Positions 5,476 to 8,226 of a stretch of DNA of 8,226 nucleotides are shown one piece after another. Under the pieces are notes generated by a model. The model had not been told where the DNA came from. It searched no databases and was given only the letters and a program-made list of their open reading frames with translations. A program made the position numbers and the translations under genes. The number at the start of each line of letters is the position of its first letter. Position 1 is the stretch's first letter. Source of the DNA: Paracoccaceae bacterium (GTDB taxonomy: Bacteria; Pseudomonadota; Alphaproteobacteria; Rhodobacterales; Rhodobacteraceae); NCBI GenBank assembly GCA_007121115.1, contig SKMI01000293.1:1-8226 (forward strand), given 5' to 3'.

Positions 5476-7041
5476 TCAGGCGAACCACCACCGTTCGGTG
5501 GCGCGCACCCCGTCAAGCGTGGTGTTGGCGCCGATCTGGTCCGGGGTCATGACATTGTCCGCCGTGGCCATGACGTAATCCGAGAACATCGGAATTACGA
5601 TCGCGCCCTCGTCGCGCACGATCTGCTGCATCTCGAAATACATCTCGGCGCGCAGGTCCTCGTCGAGTTCCGAACGCGCGGCGCGTAGCAGTTCCTCGAA
5701 CCGCTCATGCTCCCAGAAGCCATCGTTCCAGGGCGCACCGGCGGCAAAGGCGGTCGAGAACATCCAGTCCTCGGTCGGCCGCCCGCCCCAGTAGACGGCG
5801 CTGAACGGCTTGACCATCCAGACGTTGGACCAGTAGCCGTCCGAAGGCTCCCGCACCGGGTTGATGGTGATCCCCGCCTGCGCCGCGCTTTCGGAAAACA
5901 GCACCGCCGCGTCGACGGCACCGGCAAAGGCCGCATCCGCCGCCGACAGATCTACCGTCAGGCTGTCGAGCCCCGCCTCGCGCAGGTGGTGGCGGGCGCG
6001 GTCCGGGTCGAACTCGCGCTCTTCCAGATCGTCGGCATGGAAGCGGTTGGACCGTCCGATGGGGTGGTCATTCCCCACCACGCCAAAGCCCGACAGGATC
6101 GTGTCCACCATCTGCTGGCGGTTCACCCCATATTTCAGCGCCAGCCGCACATGGTTGTTCGAGAACGGATCGGCCCGGCTGTCCATGGCGAAGGTGTAGT
6201 GCTGCGTGCCCGAGACCGAGATGATATTGACGCCCGCGCGTTCCAGCATGTGGATGGTGTTCAGGTCCGGGCGGTCGATCACGTCCACCTCGCCGGTGAT
6301 CAGCGCGTTCTGGCGCGCCGCCGAATCGAGGATCGCATAAAGCTCCACCCGGTCGAACCAGGCGCGATCGGATTTCCAGTAATCCGGGTTGCGGGTGAAA
6401 TGCGCATCCACGCCGGGTTCGAAGCTTTCAAGGATGTAGCCGCCGCAGCCGATGCCGCGGTTGAAATCGATCCTGCCGTCCTCGGCGGGCAGGATCGGCA
6501 GGTGATAATCCGACAGGATGAAGGGGAAGTCGGCATCGCCCGCTTCCAGCGTGATCACGACCACATGATCGCCATCGGCGCGGATATCGGTGATGGCTTC
6601 CACGATCGGCGCCGCGGCCGAGGCGCTGTCTTCGCCCCGGTGGTGGTTGAGCGAGGCGATGACGTCATCGGCCACCACATCCTTGCCGTCATGAAAGGTC
6701 ACCCCCTCACGCAGCTTGAACGTCCATGTCGCGGCATCGGCCGAGGCTTCCCAGCTTTCGGCCAGTTCGGGTTCAAGCTGACCATCGGGGCCGATCACCG
6801 TCAGGTAGTTGTGCATGGTGTTGCCCAGCACCTGCACGAACGCCTGATCCCAGAGCGCGGGGTTGAGCGAGTCGGTCGTGTTGCCGTGCCCGAAGCCGAT
6901 CCGGAACGTGCCGCCGCGCTTCGGCTCGGCCATCGCCTTGCGATAGCTGGCGGGCAGGATCAGCCCCGCCGCGCCGATGGCACCGGCACTTTTCATCAGC
7001 CCGCGGCGTGTGATGCCCGGTGTTCTGGGTAGGTTACTCAT
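5476..7041 (-). CDS. Tat-exported extracellular solute-binding protein, family 5
   Basis: This 521-residue periplasmic binding protein is of the SBP_bac_5 (DppA/OppA) family and delivers substrate to the permeases encoded downstream. The N-terminus is a twin-arginine signal: TRRGLMK (11-17), hydrophobic core SAGAIGAAGLILPA, and probable cleavage after KAMA (about 38). The mature protein opens KRGGTFRIGFG, then LEPELAESWEASADAATWTF and KLREGVTFHDGKDVVADDV (about 89-127), which is the hallmark family segment, and later has NPDYWK and VRLALKYGVNRQQMVD, also typical. It ends at ATERWWFA. The length is normal for the family. I chose ATG 7041 because AGAGGAG lies 7 bases upstream and the Tat signal follows directly; longer in-frame starts (for example 7074) have no such support. 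Tat use implies folding before export. Peptide, opine, glutathione and sugar binders all occur in this family, so the substrate remains open. Confidence 0.94.
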   Translation of the reverse strand: MSNLPRTPGITRRGLMKSAGAIGAAGLILPASYRKAMAEPKRGGTFRIGFGHGNTTDSLNPALWDQAFVQVLGNTMHNYLTVIGPDGQLEPELAESWEASADAATWTFKLREGVTFHDGKDVVADDVIASLNHHRGEDSASAAAPIVEAITDIRADGDHVVVITLEAGDADFPFILSDYHLPILPAEDGRIDFNRGIGCGGYILESFEPGVDAHFTRNPDYWKSDRAWFDRVELYAILDSAARQNALITGEVDVIDRPDLNTIHMLERAGVNIISVSGTQHYTFAMDSRADPFSNNHVRLALKYGVNRQQMVDTILSGFGVVGNDHPIGRSNRFHADDLEEREFDPDRARHHLREAGLDSLTVDLSAADAAFAGAVDAAVLFSESAAQAGITINPVREPSDGYWSNVWMVKPFSAVYWGGRPTEDWMFSTAFAAGAPWNDGFWEHERFEELLRAARSELDEDLRAEMYFEMQQIVRDEGAIVIPMFSDYVMATADNVMTPDQIGANTTLDGVRATERWWFA

Positions 7042-7055
7042 GGAGTCTCTCCTCT
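7042..7055 (-). promoter_or_regulatory. Ribosome site of the binding-protein gene, within a small hairpin
   Basis: The minus strand reads AGAGGAGAGACTCC immediately before ATG 7041. GGAG (7052-7049) is a good Shine-Dalgarno at 7 bases and fixes the start. The same GGAG can pair with CTCC (7045-7042) across an AGA loop. With only 4 bp the hairpin is marginal, but it would cover the ribosome site. Confidence 0.6.
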
Positions 7056-7113
7056 GTTGACCTTTTGTTTTCATAACGCGCCCTGATGACAGACGCCTGA
7101 CGCCGATACTGCA

Positions 7114-7132
7114 CAACGCACGCCACGCGTTG
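7114..7132. promoter_or_regulatory. Candidate operator palindrome in the ABC promoter region
   Basis: CAACGC (7114-7119) and GCGTTG (7127-7132) are perfect inverted half-sites spaced by 7 bases. They lie about 75-90 bases before the start codon and overlap the possible -35 TTGCAA. The architecture suits a dimeric repressor or activator. No regulator gene is present in the window and no known consensus is claimed. Confidence 0.35.
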
Positions 7133-7192
7133 CAACCTTTTATACGCCGATCATGCGTTTGCACCGCAGTGTCGCGGGGTGTGCAGAGCGCC

Positions 7193-8226
7193 TCATGCAT
7201 GCGGATTGCTGGCTGATCCGTCAATCAACAATCCGGACATGTCGCTGATATGGTGGTGCAGGGCCTCGGCCAGACGGTCCAGGTCCGGCGCCTGTAATCC
7301 CGGTGCCGACAGGACCGCCAGCGGTTCCACCCGCGCGGCCCGGCTGCGGCGGTAACGCGGGTCATAGTGCTCTTTTAGCAGCGAAGCGGCCAGCGCCTCG
7401 AAGGCCCCGACCTGCGCCCAGGCCTGCCAGCGGGACACGGTGTCGCGGCTGTGAAACGGGCGCAGGGCATCGATCCGCGCCGCCAGCCGCTCCGGCGCCG
7501 CCGTCAGATCGTCATAGCCTTCGACCAGATAGGCCGCGCGCGCGGTCAACGGCGCCTCGACCCGCAGGCGGGGTGCCACGCGCATGGCGGTCCAGAGCGC
7601 GGGAGGGACCATGATCCGCCCGATCCGGTGCGATTCGTCCTCCACCAGCACCGGGCGGGCCGGGTCCAGCGTCGCCATGCGCAGCGCCAGCGCGGACTCG
7701 AACGCCTTTTGCGACGGCTGCCCGCCCGGCATCTCGCCGAACAATGACCCGCGATGCCGCGCCATGGCTTCCAGGTCCAGCACCTGCACGCCGCGCGCCG
7801 CCAGCCGCGCCAACAGGTCCGTCTTGGCGGTGCCGGTGTTGCCTTCGAGCACGATCACCGGCGCCGGGAAGGGCCGGTCATAAAGTCCGCGCGCCACCAG
7901 ACGGCGGTAACTGCGGTAGCCGCCCTCGAGCACCTGCGCCCGCCAGCCGACCTGCGCCATGACCAGCGCCAGCGCCCCCGAGCGCTGCCCGCCCCGCCAG
8001 CAATAGACCACCGCCCGCCAGTCGCGCGGCCGCTGCGCAAGCGGCCCCTCCAGCATCGCCGCCACATTGCGCGCCACCAGCGCAGCGCCCATGCGACGCG
8101 CCGCAAACCGGTCCTGCTGCACATGGACGGTGCCCACCCGCGCGCGCTCGGCATTGCTCAGGACGGGCAGGTTGATCGCGCCGGGCAGGTGATCCTCGGC
8201 GAACTCGGCGGGCGAACGGACATCGA
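7193..8226 (-). CDS. mnmH: tRNA 2-selenouridine synthase MnmH/SelU (5' end outside window)
   Basis: MnmH replaces sulfur by selenium at 2-thiouridine-34 of certain tRNAs, through a geranylated intermediate and using selenophosphate from SelD; it acts in the cytosol. The frame stays open to the window edge, giving 343 residues from DVRSPAEFAEDHLPGAINLP, a classic rhodanese opening. The GTG at 8137 is therefore internal, and only about 10-20 N-terminal residues are missing. The rhodanese domain (1 to about 110) carries the catalytic loop VYCWRGGQRSG with Cys75. The second domain (from about 120) holds the P-loop EGNTGTAKT (about 127-135) and the downstream family block LVEDESHRIG. The P-loop has Ala where the usual Walker A has Gly before Lys. 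The gene ends 151 bases before the ABC operon on the same strand, so read-through into it is possible. A selD gene is expected elsewhere in the genome. Confidence 0.93.
   Translation of the reverse strand, partial: DVRSPAEFAEDHLPGAINLPVLSNAERARVGTVHVQQDRFAARRMGAALVARNVAAMLEGPLAQRPRDWRAVVYCWRGGQRSGALALVMAQVGWRAQVLEGGYRSYRRLVARGLYDRPFPAPVIVLEGNTGTAKTDLLARLAARGVQVLDLEAMARHRGSLFGEMPGGQPSQKAFESALALRMATLDPARPVLVEDESHRIGRIMVPPALWTAMRVAPRLRVEAPLTARAAYLVEGYDDLTAAPERLAARIDALRPFHSRDTVSRWQAWAQVGAFEALAASLLKEHYDPRYRRSRAARVEPLAVLSAPGLQAPDLDRLAEALHHHISDMSGLLIDGSASNPHA

Larger units (their letters stand above)
7042..7192 (-). promoter_or_regulatory. Promoter/leader region of the ABC operon
   Basis: These 151 bases between the mnmH stop and the binding-protein start carry no convincing gene and are noticeably more AT-rich near the start. 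Candidate promoter elements on the minus strand are TTGCAA (7136-7131) with CAGTAT 18 bases on, or a TATAAA (7144-7139) without a good -35. Neither is strong. A weak hairpin with CCGC (7164-7167) against GCGG (7174-7177) and flanking TGCA pairs could mark the end of the mnmH transcript, but has no T tract. The leader next to the ribosome site is A-rich (GAAAACAAAAGG). Confidence 0.4.

Noticed and set aside
5707..7032. A 441-codon open frame on the plus strand
   Set aside because: It mirrors the solute-binding protein gene on the other strand and has no ribosome site or known motif.
7042..7224. A 61-codon N-terminal extension of the binding protein, including starts at 7224 and 7074
   Set aside because: The frame is open but the extension overlaps the end of mnmH, lacks a ribosome site, and would bury the Tat signal. 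ATG 7041 has a good ribosome site and places the twin arginines at residues 12-13.
8137..8137. GTG at 8137 as the start of mnmH
   Set aside because: The upstream codons to the window edge encode DVRSPAEFAEDHLPGAINLP, a standard rhodanese beginning, so the start lies outside the window.

Overview
The window is GC-rich, densely coded bacterial DNA. Its porin has the sequence style of the Rhodobacter-type general porins, and high GC, a Tat-exported solute-binding protein and a fused two-domain peptide-type ABC ATPase all fit an alphaproteobacterium, most likely of the Rhodobacterales (Rhodobacteraceae/Paracoccaceae). This placement is inferred from protein style only; no rRNA or other marker is present.

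Layout. On the plus strand, positions 1-612 hold the C-terminal two thirds of an outer-membrane porin whose start lies before the window, closed by a strong intrinsic terminator (634-660). Next comes a 111-codon remnant of a second porin (725-1060): a signal peptide plus the first barrel strands, stopping almost exactly where the first porin fragment enters the window. Four bases later starts yggS (1065-1715), a PLP-homeostasis protein. Between yggS and the convergent ABC operon (1716-1834) lies a structured spacer: one perfect hairpin, then an imperfect 17-bp hairpin whose loop is a four-tract G-quadruplex motif with single-base spacers.

On the minus strand, read from right to left, are the 3' part of mnmH (selU; tRNA 2-selenouridine synthase, 8226-7193), a 151-base promoter region, and a complete oligopeptide/dipeptide-type ABC importer operon: solute-binding protein (7041-5476), an intrinsic terminator or attenuator (5460-5428), a DppB-like permease (5371-4415), a DppC-like permease (4404-3481) and a 546-residue ATPase with both nucleotide-binding domains in one chain (3475-1835). 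The binding protein captures a substrate in the periplasm, the two permeases form the inner-membrane channel, and the fused ATPase can supply both nucleotide-binding sites. The substrate cannot be told from sequence alone.

No gene-free stretch exceeds about 150 bases. I saw no tRNA, rRNA, CRISPR array, insertion sequence or phage gene. I do not see a new multi-gene system. The items most worth a second look are the porin remnant coupled to yggS, the hairpin-enclosed G-quadruplex motif, the attenuator inside the ABC operon, and the variant P-loop of MnmH.
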